Assembly (NCBI GenBank): GCA_021794655.1
Contig: JAJYQJ010000112.1
Span: 1-64,000 of the forward strand
DNA length: 64,000 nucleotides
Source: Actinomycetes bacterium
GTDB taxonomy: Bacteria; Actinomycetota; Acidimicrobiia; Acidimicrobiales; RAAP-2
Reading direction: 5' to 3'
Position 1 is the first letter of the stretch; each line of letters starts with the position of its first letter. The notes beneath the pieces are model-generated. The model saw only the letters and a program-made list of their open reading frames with translations. It searched no databases and had not been told where the DNA came from. The translations under genes and the position numbers were made by a program. Below, in pieces: positions 24,858 through 33,658 of this stretch.

Positions 24858-26636
24858 TCAAGTCGGGTGATCCACCTGGTGAGCAGGGGTCGCCTGTCGT
24901 TGGCGTGTGGCGGTCAGTGTCGTCGGTCGTCGCGTTGTGAGTGCCTCGTCTTTGCGGCGTTCCAAGAGTGTCGATAGCTCCCTCCACTCAGAACCGGTCA
25001 GGAATTTGATGTGTGAGGGAATGCGGTTGATGACAGCGGCAGCCTCGATTCCATAGTGTTCAGTTGCCCTCCCCATCGCGAACACCGTCTCCGGAGGCAG
25101 TGGGCCGTCCCTTCCCATCGCAAGATCCATCAGCCGGAAAGATGCAATTTCGGCGTCTTGGACTGCGCCCAACTCGTCTTGGAGGCGAGCGAGCTGTTTT
25201 GTGAAGCGAGTAAGCGGTTGGCCGTAGATGTCGGCGGTGAACTCGAGCGCGTAACGAAGACGCTTGCAACGAATCCGCAGTCTGTGAAAGTCGCTCGGCA
25301 GCCTCGAACGCTTCGCTCTCTTCCCCGCCTTTACTGCCGCTTGATGACGTGCGGTGAGTAGCTCGGGGACAGAGACGACTGCGGGCGTTCTCGCGACCAA
25401 CGAGCGGGTGTTCGGGCCGTGGACCGCCATCGCTTCGAGTCCGCTACTCAACCTAGCCCAGCGCGACGTGTCAAGTGCGTGAAGAAGTCGCGAACGTGCT
25501 TGAGATCTTTCGTCTTCGAGGAGTTCTCGAAGTTGAGCAAGCGGGCGAACCGGCGAGTTGCCCGCGTACCCCGGATTCGCCTCGGCGTCTCGTCCTTTCG
25601 ACTCCGACGCCGGCTGAGGCAAAGAATCGGTCTCACTTAGGCGTTCGATCTGAACGTCTAGATCGCGCACTTCTCCGAGCACCGACGCAAGCCAGCTCAG
25701 CTCGTCGTGGAACGTCTGAGCCCTGACGGGCAACACGGATGAAAAGCAGTCGATCGCGGCTCTAAGCCTTCGGGTCGCGACACGCATGTCGTGGAGTTCT
25801 TCTATATCTTCACCGAGACGCGTGCCGGCTTCTCTTGCGTAAAGCACGCGGAGCTGACGTCGAATCACCGCGTACGCGAGGTCCCCGAGCGTCGATTCGG
25901 GGGAGATCTCAGTTGAACCGAGGTAAGGGGGAGCTGGAACGGACATCCCGAGCGACAAGAGCCCCGCTTCGAACTTGGAGAGCAGAGCCGGCTGCAGCCC
26001 GCACGCGATCCGCAAGTCGTCGACGTGGGGTCTCATCTCTTCGAGCATCTCGGGGACGACCTCGATCTCAACTCGACGTAGTTGAGCGGGACGCTGCCTC
26101 GCGTCAACCCTGATGACCGTCTCGTCCAACGCGACCTCTGCGGCTTGTATCGCGTCGAAGAGCAACAGGAACGGTCGGCGTCTCGTTCGTACCTCGATCA
26201 CCTTTGCAAGTTGACGGTCACCGCATAGAGCGCGCACTCGCCGTCCAACCGGTCCATCCGACGATATCTCGTCGGGCTCAGCCCCCGAGATCGGTTCGGT
26301 GATCTCGAGGCGCTTCCGCAGGCCGCTCTCGCTCGCGGGCTGGAGGTCTTTGAGAGTCGCCTCGAACAGTTGGCCCCGGTTGCGGATCCTCAGCACGTAA
26401 CCTGCCCGGCAGATCCGCCAGTCGTCGGTATCTACGTACGTGTCGACGAGACGTCTAGAGGTCTTTGCGATAGCCAGGAGGCGCCCGCCAGTTCCGGAGT
26501 CGCCGCTCTCATCCGGTCGTTCTTCCAACGAGGAAAGCCAGCGTTCAACCGGGCGCAGATCCAACGCGTCGAACTGCCACTCGATCTCTGTGTCGTCGTC
26601 ACCCGTGGCTGACCCTGGCCCGCTCGTTTTGCTCAC
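24858..26636 (-). CDS. CYTH and CHAD domain protein (polyphosphate-related)
   Basis: A 592-residue protein. The N-terminal CYTH triphosphate tunnel domain starts with TEIEWQFDAL (a degenerate ExExK) and spans about 15-230, including the YVDTDDWRICRAGYVLRIR and ATLKDL strands. The CHAD helical domain covers about 250-560, with ELHDMRVATRRLRAAIDCF and DFHRLRIRCKRLRYALEF, both rich in the paired histidines and arginines that bind polyphosphate. Such proteins hydrolyse or bind inorganic polyphosphate. It is divergent from a Nudix hydrolase. Confidence 0.92.
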   Translation of the reverse strand: MSKTSGPGSATGDDDTEIEWQFDALDLRPVERWLSSLEERPDESGDSGTGGRLLAIAKTSRRLVDTYVDTDDWRICRAGYVLRIRNRGQLFEATLKDLQPASESGLRKRLEITEPISGAEPDEISSDGPVGRRVRALCGDRQLAKVIEVRTRRRPFLLLFDAIQAAEVALDETVIRVDARQRPAQLRRVEIEVVPEMLEEMRPHVDDLRIACGLQPALLSKFEAGLLSLGMSVPAPPYLGSTEISPESTLGDLAYAVIRRQLRVLYAREAGTRLGEDIEELHDMRVATRRLRAAIDCFSSVLPVRAQTFHDELSWLASVLGEVRDLDVQIERLSETDSLPQPASESKGRDAEANPGYAGNSPVRPLAQLRELLEDERSQARSRLLHALDTSRWARLSSGLEAMAVHGPNTRSLVARTPAVVSVPELLTARHQAAVKAGKRAKRSRLPSDFHRLRIRCKRLRYALEFTADIYGQPLTRFTKQLARLQDELGAVQDAEIASFRLMDLAMGRDGPLPPETVFAMGRATEHYGIEAAAVINRIPSHIKFLTGSEWRELSTLLERRKDEALTTRRPTTLTATRQRQATPAHQVDHPT

Positions 26637-26782
26637 CCGCCAAGGTTAGCTTTATCGCCGGGCGCTCCCAGTAGTCGTGCGTCATCGTGCGCCTCGGCCT
26701 GAAATACCCACAGATCAGGCGTCATTGCCCTCCCTTAAAACCGGTCCGCATTTCGGCGCTCCAGGGAGGCTAAGGTGGGGCC

Positions 26783-27244
26783 GTGGTCACCAGCAGATCT
26801 ACGACAATCGACGCCGGCCACAAGAGCGAGGTCGTCCACGCCGCGGGCGGTCTGATCGTGCGCAGGGCCCCAACAGGGGCTTGTGAGGTCCTCGTCGTCC
26901 ACCGGCCAACGCGTTGCGACTGGTCTTTCCCAAAGGGCAAACTGAATAGCGGAGAGACCTTTGAGCACGGCGCAGTGAGAGAGGTGCGCGAAGAGACCGG
27001 CTTCGTCTGCAACGTCGGCCGTTTCATAGGACATACCGAGTATCGCGACCGCAAGGATCGACCAAAGGTCGTCGCGTACTGGGTCATGCAGCCGCTGGGT
27101 GAAGGGGCGTTCACTCCAAGCGAGGAGGTCGACGAGATCCGCTGGGTGGAGCTCGACGAGGCTTCTCGACTCCTCAGCTACGACAGAGACAAGGAGTTGC
27201 TCGTCGTCCTCGCGGCAACCGACGAGGTCGCCCCACTCGTCTAA
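26783..27244 (+). CDS. Nudix hydrolase
   Basis: A 153-residue hydrolase. The Nudix box runs GKLNSGETFEHGAVREVREE at about 52-71 and then TG, complete with the REVREE catalytic helix. The FPKGKL lead-in resembles diadenosine-polyphosphate and MutT1-type enzymes. It cleaves a nucleoside diphosphate linked to another moiety, perhaps Ap4A or an inositol pyrophosphate. It starts with GTG, 146 bases from the divergent CYTH-CHAD gene, which suggests shared phosphate metabolism. Confidence 0.92.
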   Translation: MVTSRSTTIDAGHKSEVVHAAGGLIVRRAPTGACEVLVVHRPTRCDWSFPKGKLNSGETFEHGAVREVREETGFVCNVGRFIGHTEYRDRKDRPKVVAYWVMQPLGEGAFTPSEEVDEIRWVELDEASRLLSYDRDKELLVVLAATDEVAPLV

Positions 27245-27263
27245 TTGCAACTGGGCCCCTTGG

Positions 27264-27381
27264 GTCCACCAAGTCCACCAGGTCCTTTCTCTACTCCAAA
27301 TTCTGACGGTATCTCAGAATATTTCAGTTTGGTTAGACAATGGACTGACGATATGGACTTAGCGTAGACGACCGGTATACT
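27264..27381 (+). promoter_or_regulatory. 9-bp tandem repeat and promoter before the unknown gene
   Basis: GTCCACCAA/GTCCACCAG/GTCC forms a 9-bp repeat at 27264-27285. A TATACT -10 hexamer at 27376-27381 is the best promoter candidate for the gene starting at 27491. A GGGGAA-GTT-TTCCCC hairpin follows in the leader before a GGAGGAG ribosome site. Confidence 0.5.
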
Positions 27382-27490
27382 TGGAGCATTGGTGACGATG
27401 TCACCCGATAGGGCACCGAAATGAATAAAGGCCCACCGGGGAAGTTTTCCCCTCATCCATAGCCGCCCGAGATTTAGCGGAGGAGAAACG

Positions 27491-28162
27491 GTGCCGCAAG
27501 ACGATTGGTTGAGTGCAGTCGATCAGATATTCGTAGAAGCAGAGGTGAAAGCGGCGCCGGTCGCGCCGCCGGTGAAGCCCAAGCCTGTTGCTCCTGCCTA
27601 CACGTCGTCGTGGTTCAACATCCGACTCGTCGCACACCCCCACATCATCGGCCAGGACGCGGGAATCGTCGTGAAGCCAGATGGCTCCAAGGAGGTGACC
27701 CGCTGGGTCTTGATACCTGGCGCCCCAGGAGACGAGTTCCCACTCATCGGAGAAGAGCGCCCACCACACGACTACCAACCGGGCTCCAAGCCGTTTCACA
27801 CCTTTGAAGACGCGATGGCCTGGTGTGCCCACATCGCGGCTTGGGAGAAAGAGATGGGCGGCTGGGTCAAAGAGGCCAGAGGTAGGTACAGGCCCGGAGT
27901 GAGAGGGGAGGAGTTCGCGTCGGCATGCGACGCTGACGTCGAGACCTCGGACCCGGTCGCGATGACCGTCCCCTGCGGAGAGTCGACCGTTCCCGGTTTT
28001 TCGATATGCCGTACTCACATCGCACGGGCAATCGCTCACTCCCTCCCCGACGACGCGCTCGCAGACGTCGTCGGCGACGGTGGTCGGCTACTCGTCGACG
28101 CTCTCTGGCTTCGACAGGCCCTCGAGCTTCCGCTTCCAGGTGGTGGTCGTACAACTGAGTGA
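27491..28162 (+). CDS. Uncharacterised protein with possible Cys3His metal site
   Basis: A 223-residue protein I cannot place in a family. It starts with GTG behind a strong GGAGGAG site. After a proline/alanine-rich linker (20-36) comes a mixed region with RWVLIPGAPGDEFPLIGEE and FHTFEDAMAWCAHIAAWEKE. The C-terminal part has C146, C162, C173 and H176 (SICRTH), spaced like a zinc ribbon with a trailing helix. It appears soluble. Neighbours are the Nudix gene upstream and yeiH on the opposite strand, which give no functional hint. Confidence 0.7.
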   Translation: MPQDDWLSAVDQIFVEAEVKAAPVAPPVKPKPVAPAYTSSWFNIRLVAHPHIIGQDAGIVVKPDGSKEVTRWVLIPGAPGDEFPLIGEERPPHDYQPGSKPFHTFEDAMAWCAHIAAWEKEMGGWVKEARGRYRPGVRGEEFASACDADVETSDPVAMTVPCGESTVPGFSICRTHIARAIAHSLPDDALADVVGDGGRLLVDALWLRQALELPLPGGGRTTE

Positions 28163-28202
28163 CTCGTTCACCTCGCGTTGGACCAACGCCGGATAAACAG
28201 GC

Positions 28203-29330
28203 TCAAAGAGTGCCCGTTAGCAACTGCAGGCCGAGGCTCGCGACTGCGACGACAATCCACAGCCCAGCCCCGAGCGCGAGTGGGCGGAAACCGGCTCGCC
28301 GGATGTCGTGAACTCGAGTCGATAGGCCAATCGATGCGAGTGCGACGGTAATCATGAACGTCGCCGTCGTCGAAATCCCCGGGTGCCAGGCGGCCGGTAC
28401 GAGTCCGACTGAGTTAATCGCGACCGCCGCGACGAACCACACTATGAATATCGGCAGGATACGGTGGATCCTCGACCGCAGGCGTGGTGCGTCTTGGACG
28501 TCGGGATCCTTCGACGCGGCGCGGGCACGTGCTATGCCGAGTGCGACCGCAATCGGGATAATCATGAGAGTTCTCGTGAGCTTTACTACCACCGCGTACG
28601 AACTCGCGCCTTTCCCAAATACCGTGGAAGCCGCCACCACCGACGATAGATCGTTGATCGCGGTCCCTGACCACAGTCCAAACGAGTGAGCCGACATCCC
28701 TATCAGATGTCCGATAGTTGGAAACGTGAGGACTGCCGCCACGTTGAATGTAAATATCGTCGCAATCGCGTAAGAGACGTCCACCTCGGTCGCTCCGATT
28801 ACAGCGTCCGTAGCGACGATCGCAGACGCCCCGCATATCGCGGTCCCAACTCCTATCAACGTGCGTAGGTCCGTCTCTATCGACAGTGCTTTACCGAGTA
28901 TCCAAGCCGCAAACAAAGCTACCGCGAGTGTCCCGAGCAACACCGGCAACGACGAAGTGCCCGTCGCGAGCACCTGTGTGAATGAGAGTTCCGTTCCAAG
29001 GACGATGATCGCGCCTTGGAGGACACGCTTTGAACCGAACGCAAGGCCTGGACGCAGCTTCTGCGACGGGGGTTTGACGACCGCGACGAGAATGCCGGCC
29101 ACTATCGCGAACACCGGAGCACCGACGATCGGCAACACCTGTCCCAACACGGTGGCTATCGCAGCAACGACCAGAGCGGTCACAAGTCCGGGAACGATCC
29201 GCGACGCTGCATCGTACTTCGACGTCGGAAGTTCAACTGAACGACGTTTAAAGCTAGGTGTCGGTACCGGGTCTTGGATCCGCTCGGCCGGAGCCGTTGC
29301 GGTCACGTCGTCAAAAACGCGATCGGGCAT
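28203..29330 (-). CDS. YeiH/UPF0324 family putative sulfate exporter
   Basis: A 375-residue membrane protein with about ten helices after a 45-residue cytoplasmic tail. Family landmarks are GTAICGASAIVATDAVIGA, FGLWSGTAINDLSSVVAAS and KLTRTLMIIPIA. YeiH proteins are annotated as putative sulfate exporters, tied to sulfur metabolism, but this is weakly tested. Its gene is divergent from a LysR regulator, the standard arrangement for yeiH. ATG at 29330. Confidence 0.9.
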   Translation of the reverse strand: MPDRVFDDVTATAPAERIQDPVPTPSFKRRSVELPTSKYDAASRIVPGLVTALVVAAIATVLGQVLPIVGAPVFAIVAGILVAVVKPPSQKLRPGLAFGSKRVLQGAIIVLGTELSFTQVLATGTSSLPVLLGTLAVALFAAWILGKALSIETDLRTLIGVGTAICGASAIVATDAVIGATEVDVSYAIATIFTFNVAAVLTFPTIGHLIGMSAHSFGLWSGTAINDLSSVVAASTVFGKGASSYAVVVKLTRTLMIIPIAVALGIARARAASKDPDVQDAPRLRSRIHRILPIFIVWFVAAVAINSVGLVPAAWHPGISTTATFMITVALASIGLSTRVHDIRRAGFRPLALGAGLWIVVAVASLGLQLLTGTL

Positions 29331-29429
29331 CTACTCACCTCTGTCTGTTAGTTGTTTCGTTACACGGCTGACCCCGTAAGCTTGAACGAACGCGGAGTTC
29401 CTCGATAGACGGGAATTCGCGATATGGTT

Positions 29430-29444
29430 ATAAGCTCTACTTAT
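29430..29444. promoter_or_regulatory. LysR-type box overlapping the regulator's own start
   Basis: ATAAG-CTCTA-CTTAT is an inverted repeat with 5-bp arms and the T-N11-A shape of LysR sites. It overlaps the first two bases of the LysR ATG and lies 100 bp from the yeiH start, so it could serve autorepression. Confidence 0.55.
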
Positions 29445-30384
29445 GCCTCTTCCACATCCAGTCCCGGATCTCTCCTCGCTCGACCTCCTCCAGAGCGTCG
29501 CGGTGCTCGGTTCGATACGCCGGGCCGCACAGGCCCATCACATCAGCCAACCGGCGGCGAGCATGAAACTGCGATCTCTGGAGAGCTGCCTCGGACTGCG
29601 TCTCCTCGAGCGTTCGAGCACTGGAGCACGATTGACGACCGCGGGAGACGCCGTCGTCGAGTGGTCCGAACCGGTCCTCGAAGGGATGAAAGCTCTCCAC
29701 ATCGGGACCTCGGCCCTGCGCTCGAAGGACGAAGGCCACCTCGCCGTCGCCGCAAGTATGACCGTCGCGGAGTACCTCATACCGGGATGGATCGCGCGCA
29801 TCGCAGAGATGCGTCCGGGTCTGTCCATATCGTTGAAGATGGGCAACTCACTCCAAGTGGCCGAGATGGTCGAGGGCAACGACGCCGTCGTCGGGTTCGT
29901 CGAGGGAAAACGTGAACCGAGCAGTCTTCACTACCGCAAGATTTCAACGGACTCGCTCGTCGTCGTCGTCGCCCCCTCACACAGCTGGGCGCACAGGAGG
30001 GCCCCGCTTTCGGCCGCGGAGATCTCACACACAGCGTTCGTGCTGAGAGAACCTGGTTCTGGCACCCGCGAAGTCTTGGAGTCTGCCCTCGAGGAAAGAG
30101 GTCTCCAGCTCCTCGTTGGGATGGAGCTCGGTTCGACGACCGCCATCAAGGCCGCCGTCGTCGAGGGAGTCGGCCCGGCCGCACTCAGCCATCTCGCGGT
30201 TCGCTCCGAGATGAACGACGGGCGTCTCGTCGCCGTTCCCGTCGCCGACCTAGACTTGGGTCGGACCATTCTCGCCGTGTGGTCGCGGTCGAGATCTCTT
30301 TCCCACGACGCCGACGACTTTCTCTCCCGTGTCAAGGCGATGACCGCGAACTCCACACGACGTCGCTCCGAGGTAGAGGAGTGA
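29443..30384 (+). CDS. LysR-family transcriptional regulator
   Basis: A 313-residue regulator. The winged helix-turn-helix spans about 10-70 (LLQSVAVLGSIRRAAQAHHI, SQPAASMKLRSLES, LGLRLLERSS), followed by a linker helix and a periplasmic-binding-like effector domain (about 95-300). CysL/YeiE-like members activate a divergent yeiH gene in response to sulfur or cysteine status. Its target is very likely the neighbouring yeiH. Confidence 0.93.
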   Translation: MPLPHPVPDLSSLDLLQSVAVLGSIRRAAQAHHISQPAASMKLRSLESCLGLRLLERSSTGARLTTAGDAVVEWSEPVLEGMKALHIGTSALRSKDEGHLAVAASMTVAEYLIPGWIARIAEMRPGLSISLKMGNSLQVAEMVEGNDAVVGFVEGKREPSSLHYRKISTDSLVVVVAPSHSWAHRRAPLSAAEISHTAFVLREPGSGTREVLESALEERGLQLLVGMELGSTTAIKAAVVEGVGPAALSHLAVRSEMNDGRLVAVPVADLDLGRTILAVWSRSRSLSHDADDFLSRVKAMTANSTRRRSEVEE

Positions 30385-30464
30385 AACCGATACAGCGCGT
30401 CACACCTCCGCGAAGCTGGTTACCCCGCCAACCCGATACCGACACCTGTCTGTGTCGCGCGATC

Positions 30465-30492
30465 CTTGGCTCTTGGCTCTTGGCTCTTGGCT
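30465..30492. repeat. 7-bp tandem repeat, four perfect copies
   Basis: CTTGGCT is repeated four times without mismatch, 81 bases after the LysR stop. The 30385-30849 gap contains this, the inverted-repeat segment at 30583-30722, and two further repeat runs; no gene is convincing. Confidence 0.85.
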
Positions 30493-30582
30493 CGGCATCC
30501 GCGGGCGTGCCGGAACGTGTATATCGGTTCAAGAGGAGAGAGGAACGGTTAGAGGTTGGTAGGGCTAGGACAAGCCGGGCTC

Positions 30583-30722
30583 GTCTCGAAGGTACGCCGG
30601 TGGAATTGGTTCACCATCGTCGGACACCTGTACGCGGGCACCAACGCCGACCACGCAGGTCCTGATTTCGAATCCAGATCGCCGGCACGAACTCGCCACC
30701 GTGTCGTGGTGGCCCGAGACGG
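30583..30722 (+). ncRNA. Inverted-repeat-rich segment, candidate structured RNA
   Basis: Several long complementary pairs nest here: CGTCTCG (30583-30589) with CGAGACG (30716-30722), GCCGGTG (30596-30602) with CGCCGGC (30680-30686), GTCGG (30619-30623) with CCGAC (30647-30651), and a local hairpin GCCACC/GGTGGC (30695-30713). ACCTG/CAGGT (30626-30660) would cross the third pair as a pseudoknot or alternative. No known RNA family was recognised. Orientation is taken from the AhpD-like gene downstream. Confidence 0.35.
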
Positions 30723-30758
30723 GCTGTCCGGAGTGCAACGTGTATAAGATCGTTCACG

Positions 30759-30847
30759 GTGCATGAGATCGTGCATCAGATCCTGCACGAAGCCGTCACG
30801 CAAACCGAGACCAGGAAAGACTAGGAAAGAATAGGAAGGACGAGGAG
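30759..30847 (+). repeat. 12-bp and 10-bp tandem repeats running into a ribosome site
   Basis: GTGCATGAGATC and GTGCATCAGATC (30759-30782) are followed by the degenerate CTGCACGAAGCC. Next, 10-bp units AGGAAAGACT, AGGAAAGAAT and AGGAAGGACG begin at 30813 and lead into the AGGAG ribosome binding site of the AhpD-like gene, whose ATG is at 30850. Confidence 0.7.
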
Positions 30848-30849
30848 CT

Positions 30850-31194
30850 ATGCCACACTTTCATGAGGTAATGGCGGAACTGCAAGGTCCGTACAAGGAC
30901 TTGGGGACTGCGATACCCGGCGTCGTATCCTCCTACGCGAGCTTGCACAAGGCGGCGATGGCCGAAGGAGAGGTTTCCTCCAAGACAAAAGAGCTCATCG
31001 CGTTGGCCGTTGCGATCACCCGCGAGTGCGACGGGTGCATCGCCTCTCACGCTCGTGGTGCGTTCAGGAGAGGCGCAACCGAGCAAGAGGTCGCCGAGAC
31101 GGTAGGTGTCGCGATACTGATGAACGGTGGCCCCGCAACGGTATGGGGTCCCCGAGCGCTGTCTGCATTCCGAGAGTACTCAGCTTCAACGTAG
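30850..31194 (+). CDS. Carboxymuconolactone decarboxylase/AhpD-like protein
   Basis: A 114-residue all-helical protein. The redox/active pair is in ITRECDGCIASHARGA (CxxC followed by H), the AhpD signature, with KTKELIALAVA before it and AVGVAILMNGGP-like helix residues after it. Members act as alkylhydroperoxidases or small decarboxylases and form hexamers. The gene has its own repeat-rich leader and no partner reductase nearby. Confidence 0.9.
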   Translation: MPHFHEVMAELQGPYKDLGTAIPGVVSSYASLHKAAMAEGEVSSKTKELIALAVAITRECDGCIASHARGAFRRGATEQEVAETVGVAILMNGGPATVWGPRALSAFREYSAST

Positions 31195-31246
31195 CTCCTT
31201 ATCTGCTCGACGGACTCTGGGTTACTTGGGTGTCCGCTCGACGTTT

Positions 31247-32224
31247 CTACGTTGGGGATCCGTCGTCTGGAGGAGTCGGTGGATCAGCGTTTGGCCCAGG
31301 TCCTTCGTGTGGATCTTCGTGTCGGTGTTCTTGTGGATCTTCGTGTGGCTCAGTCAGACTGCGTGGCCATAGGTGACGGTGGCGGACGATATTTACCTCT
31401 GTCGAGTAAAGGAATAGTTGGGAGCCGAGGTTGAGCCAGAAGACGAGTCCGAGCACGACCGCGAATACTCCGTAGAGCTCACTTGCCCTTTGCAGATGGT
31501 GTCCTATTAGGTACCCTCCGATTCCTTGCAAGACGGTCCAACCGATTCCGCCCACGAACGTACCGGGCAGTAGTGAACGAACGGGGACGTCCGGTGGAGC
31601 GAGGATGACGAACGCGAGCAAGTAACAGCTCATATTGACGAGCGCTCCTCCGAGAGCGACGAGGACTCTAAGGGCCATGGTATGCCGCCCGAAATAGGCG
31701 GCCCCGATCGTCGATGCCCCGGTGAGGACCGAACTCAAGACTACGGCCGTCGTCATCGTTCCAAGTAGAGCCAAGCTACGTAGAATCCTGGTCCACATGG
31801 TTGCTTCGCGGTCCCTCGGCACTCTCCACGCGGTGGCGCTGGCACGCTGCATTGCGTTCGTGACCCCCAATGAACCCCACAGGAGACCCAGCGCGCTGAC
31901 GACAAAAGCCAACACGTTCCCCCTACTCAGCGATCTAATGTTGCTGTTGATCTTGTCGCCGATTATCGGAAACTGGCGAAGGGCTGAATCGACGATGTCC
32001 TTGGAAAGAGCGGAGTTGGGACCGATGACGATTCCGACGATCGTCACCAAGAGGAGTAGCAACGGGAAGACGGCGAGGAATCCGTAGAAAGTTATCAACG
32101 CGGAGAGAGACCCCCCGCGATCGTCGCCGTACTTCTTCACTACCCCATATAGGAACGCAAATGGCCTATGTGACTGTTGAAACGAGTCAACGTGCGCAAC
32201 GAATTGGCGATACAGGCGGGTCAT
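31247..32224 (-). CDS. YihY/BrkB family membrane protein
   Basis: A 325-residue inner membrane protein with six helices (about 40-285). SLSALITFYGFLAVFPLLLLL, NAMQRASATAWRVPR and GSQLFLYSTEVNIVRHRHL are family marks. Function is unsettled; it is not an RNase BN as once thought. The C-terminal 40 residues are a charged, histidine/proline-rich tail with repeated EDPQEH and EDPHEG units. The ATG at 32224 gives the usual N-terminus; it ends a leftward pair with the P450 gene 40 bases upstream. Confidence 0.88.
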   Translation of the reverse strand: MTRLYRQFVAHVDSFQQSHRPFAFLYGVVKKYGDDRGGSLSALITFYGFLAVFPLLLLLVTIVGIVIGPNSALSKDIVDSALRQFPIIGDKINSNIRSLSRGNVLAFVVSALGLLWGSLGVTNAMQRASATAWRVPRDREATMWTRILRSLALLGTMTTAVVLSSVLTGASTIGAAYFGRHTMALRVLVALGGALVNMSCYLLAFVILAPPDVPVRSLLPGTFVGGIGWTVLQGIGGYLIGHHLQRASELYGVFAVVLGLVFWLNLGSQLFLYSTEVNIVRHRHLWPRSLTEPHEDPQEHRHEDPHEGPGPNADPPTPPDDGSPT

Positions 32225-32264
32225 TACGACATTGAAGCACGTCTCGTCGTCGCTCGCCGCCGTC

Positions 32265-33554
32265 TCAGTTAGTCGGCCTGTGCGGCGTGAACGAACACGG
32301 CAGGTGCTTGATGCCGTTGATGAAGTTGGACTGCAAGCGGTCCGGCTCACTCGTCGCCCGGATATCTCCCAACCGCTCGAAGATCTCCTTGAACATGACC
32401 GAGATCTCCTGTCTCGCGAGGTGGGCGCCGAGGCAGAAATGGGGACCGGCGGCTCCAAAACCAAAGTGAGGGTTGGGATCTCTTGTAACGTCAAATTCCC
32501 ACGGGTCGTCGAAGACCGTCTCATCCCTGTTCGCCGAGTTGTAAAACATGAGAACCTTTTCTCCGGCGCTCAGCGGCTCTCCGGCAAGCTCTGTGTCCTC
32601 GCCTACCGTTCTACGCATCCAGATCACCGGCGACGCCCACCTTACGATCTCTTCTACCGCGCTCGGTGTCACTGCGACGATATCGTTCATCCAGACCTCT
32701 TTTTGCTCTGGATACTCCGTTAACGCCCAGAGTCCATGGGAGATAGCGTTCCTGGTGGTTTCGTTTCCGGCGACGACGAGGAGGATGAAAAACGATGAGA
32801 GTTCGGCGTGTGTGAGCGACTCTCCGTCGATGTTTGTCGAGATGAGGGCAGACGTTAGGTCGTCGGTGGGGTTGGCGATTCGATAGGCGCTCAGATCCTG
32901 CATCATCGCGGTGAGCGTCTGGGCGGCCCCAAGGAAGACCGTCACAGGGTCTTGATCTTGAGGAAAGTACTCAGGGTCTCCGTTGCTCAGAATGACGTTA
33001 GAGCACCTGAGGACTTCGTCGTAGCTCGACGACGGTATTCCCATCATGTCGCAGATTACCTTCAGGGGTAGCGGCGTAGCTACGTCCGTCGCGAAATCAC
33101 ACTCACCCTCACCGACGACGTTATTGATCACGTCTTTCGCGACGTCGTCGATCACGCCCTCGATACTTCGTATCATTCGAGGGCTGAACGCTTGAGAGAC
33201 AATCCTGCGAAGACGCGCGTGGCGTGGGTTGTCAGTGCTGATCATCCCGCTGAAGTAGTCGAGCATCTCGGTTGGAAGATCGATGATGCTCACAGCCCCC
33301 TTGCCGGACAGGTATATCTCAGGGTGGCGGCTGATCGTCGCGACGTCGGCGTGACGAGTAACCGCCTTGTAGCCAGGACCGGGAGGAGGGGCGAGGAGCG
33401 ACACGTCGCTCAAGTCGGGCTCGTCGAAGTACGCGAGAGGCCGGAGGTTTCGAAGGGTGCGAAACGCCCCTTCGCGTTCATCCCACGGCCTCTTCCAAAA
33501 CTCCAGATCAGAAAGGTCGATCTCGTCTACGTCGAGGACCTCTTTCGCCAGCAT
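32265..33554 (-). CDS. Cytochrome P450 (CYP124/125/142-like)
   Basis: A 429-residue soluble P450. The I-helix is VVAGNETTRNAISHG, the K-helix ExxR lies in VEEIVRWASP, and the heme loop HFGFGAAGPHFCLGAHLAR places the axial thiolate at C374. These sequences resemble actinobacterial enzymes that hydroxylate sterol side chains or branched lipids; the exact substrate is inference. It is divergent from an FAH-family hydrolase. No dedicated ferredoxin gene is adjacent. Confidence 0.92.
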   Translation of the reverse strand: MLAKEVLDVDEIDLSDLEFWKRPWDEREGAFRTLRNLRPLAYFDEPDLSDVSLLAPPPGPGYKAVTRHADVATISRHPEIYLSGKGAVSIIDLPTEMLDYFSGMISTDNPRHARLRRIVSQAFSPRMIRSIEGVIDDVAKDVINNVVGEGECDFATDVATPLPLKVICDMMGIPSSSYDEVLRCSNVILSNGDPEYFPQDQDPVTVFLGAAQTLTAMMQDLSAYRIANPTDDLTSALISTNIDGESLTHAELSSFFILLVVAGNETTRNAISHGLWALTEYPEQKEVWMNDIVAVTPSAVEEIVRWASPVIWMRRTVGEDTELAGEPLSAGEKVLMFYNSANRDETVFDDPWEFDVTRDPNPHFGFGAAGPHFCLGAHLARQEISVMFKEIFERLGDIRATSEPDRLQSNFINGIKHLPCSFTPHRPTN

Positions 33555-33658
33555 ATCTCCACGATATCGACAATCTTTGCGTTCGTCTTCGCGCGTCTCG
33601 GAAACGGCGGACGAGCCCTAGACGAGACGGCGCCTTGTCCGTCCGCTACGTTGCCATC

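Noticed and set aside
30596-30687. tRNA-like acceptor stem (GCCGGTG/CGCCGGC) with TTCGAAT 13 bases before its 3' strand
   Set aside because: The bases around TTCGAAT do not form a T stem and no anticodon arm fits, so it is not called a tRNA.
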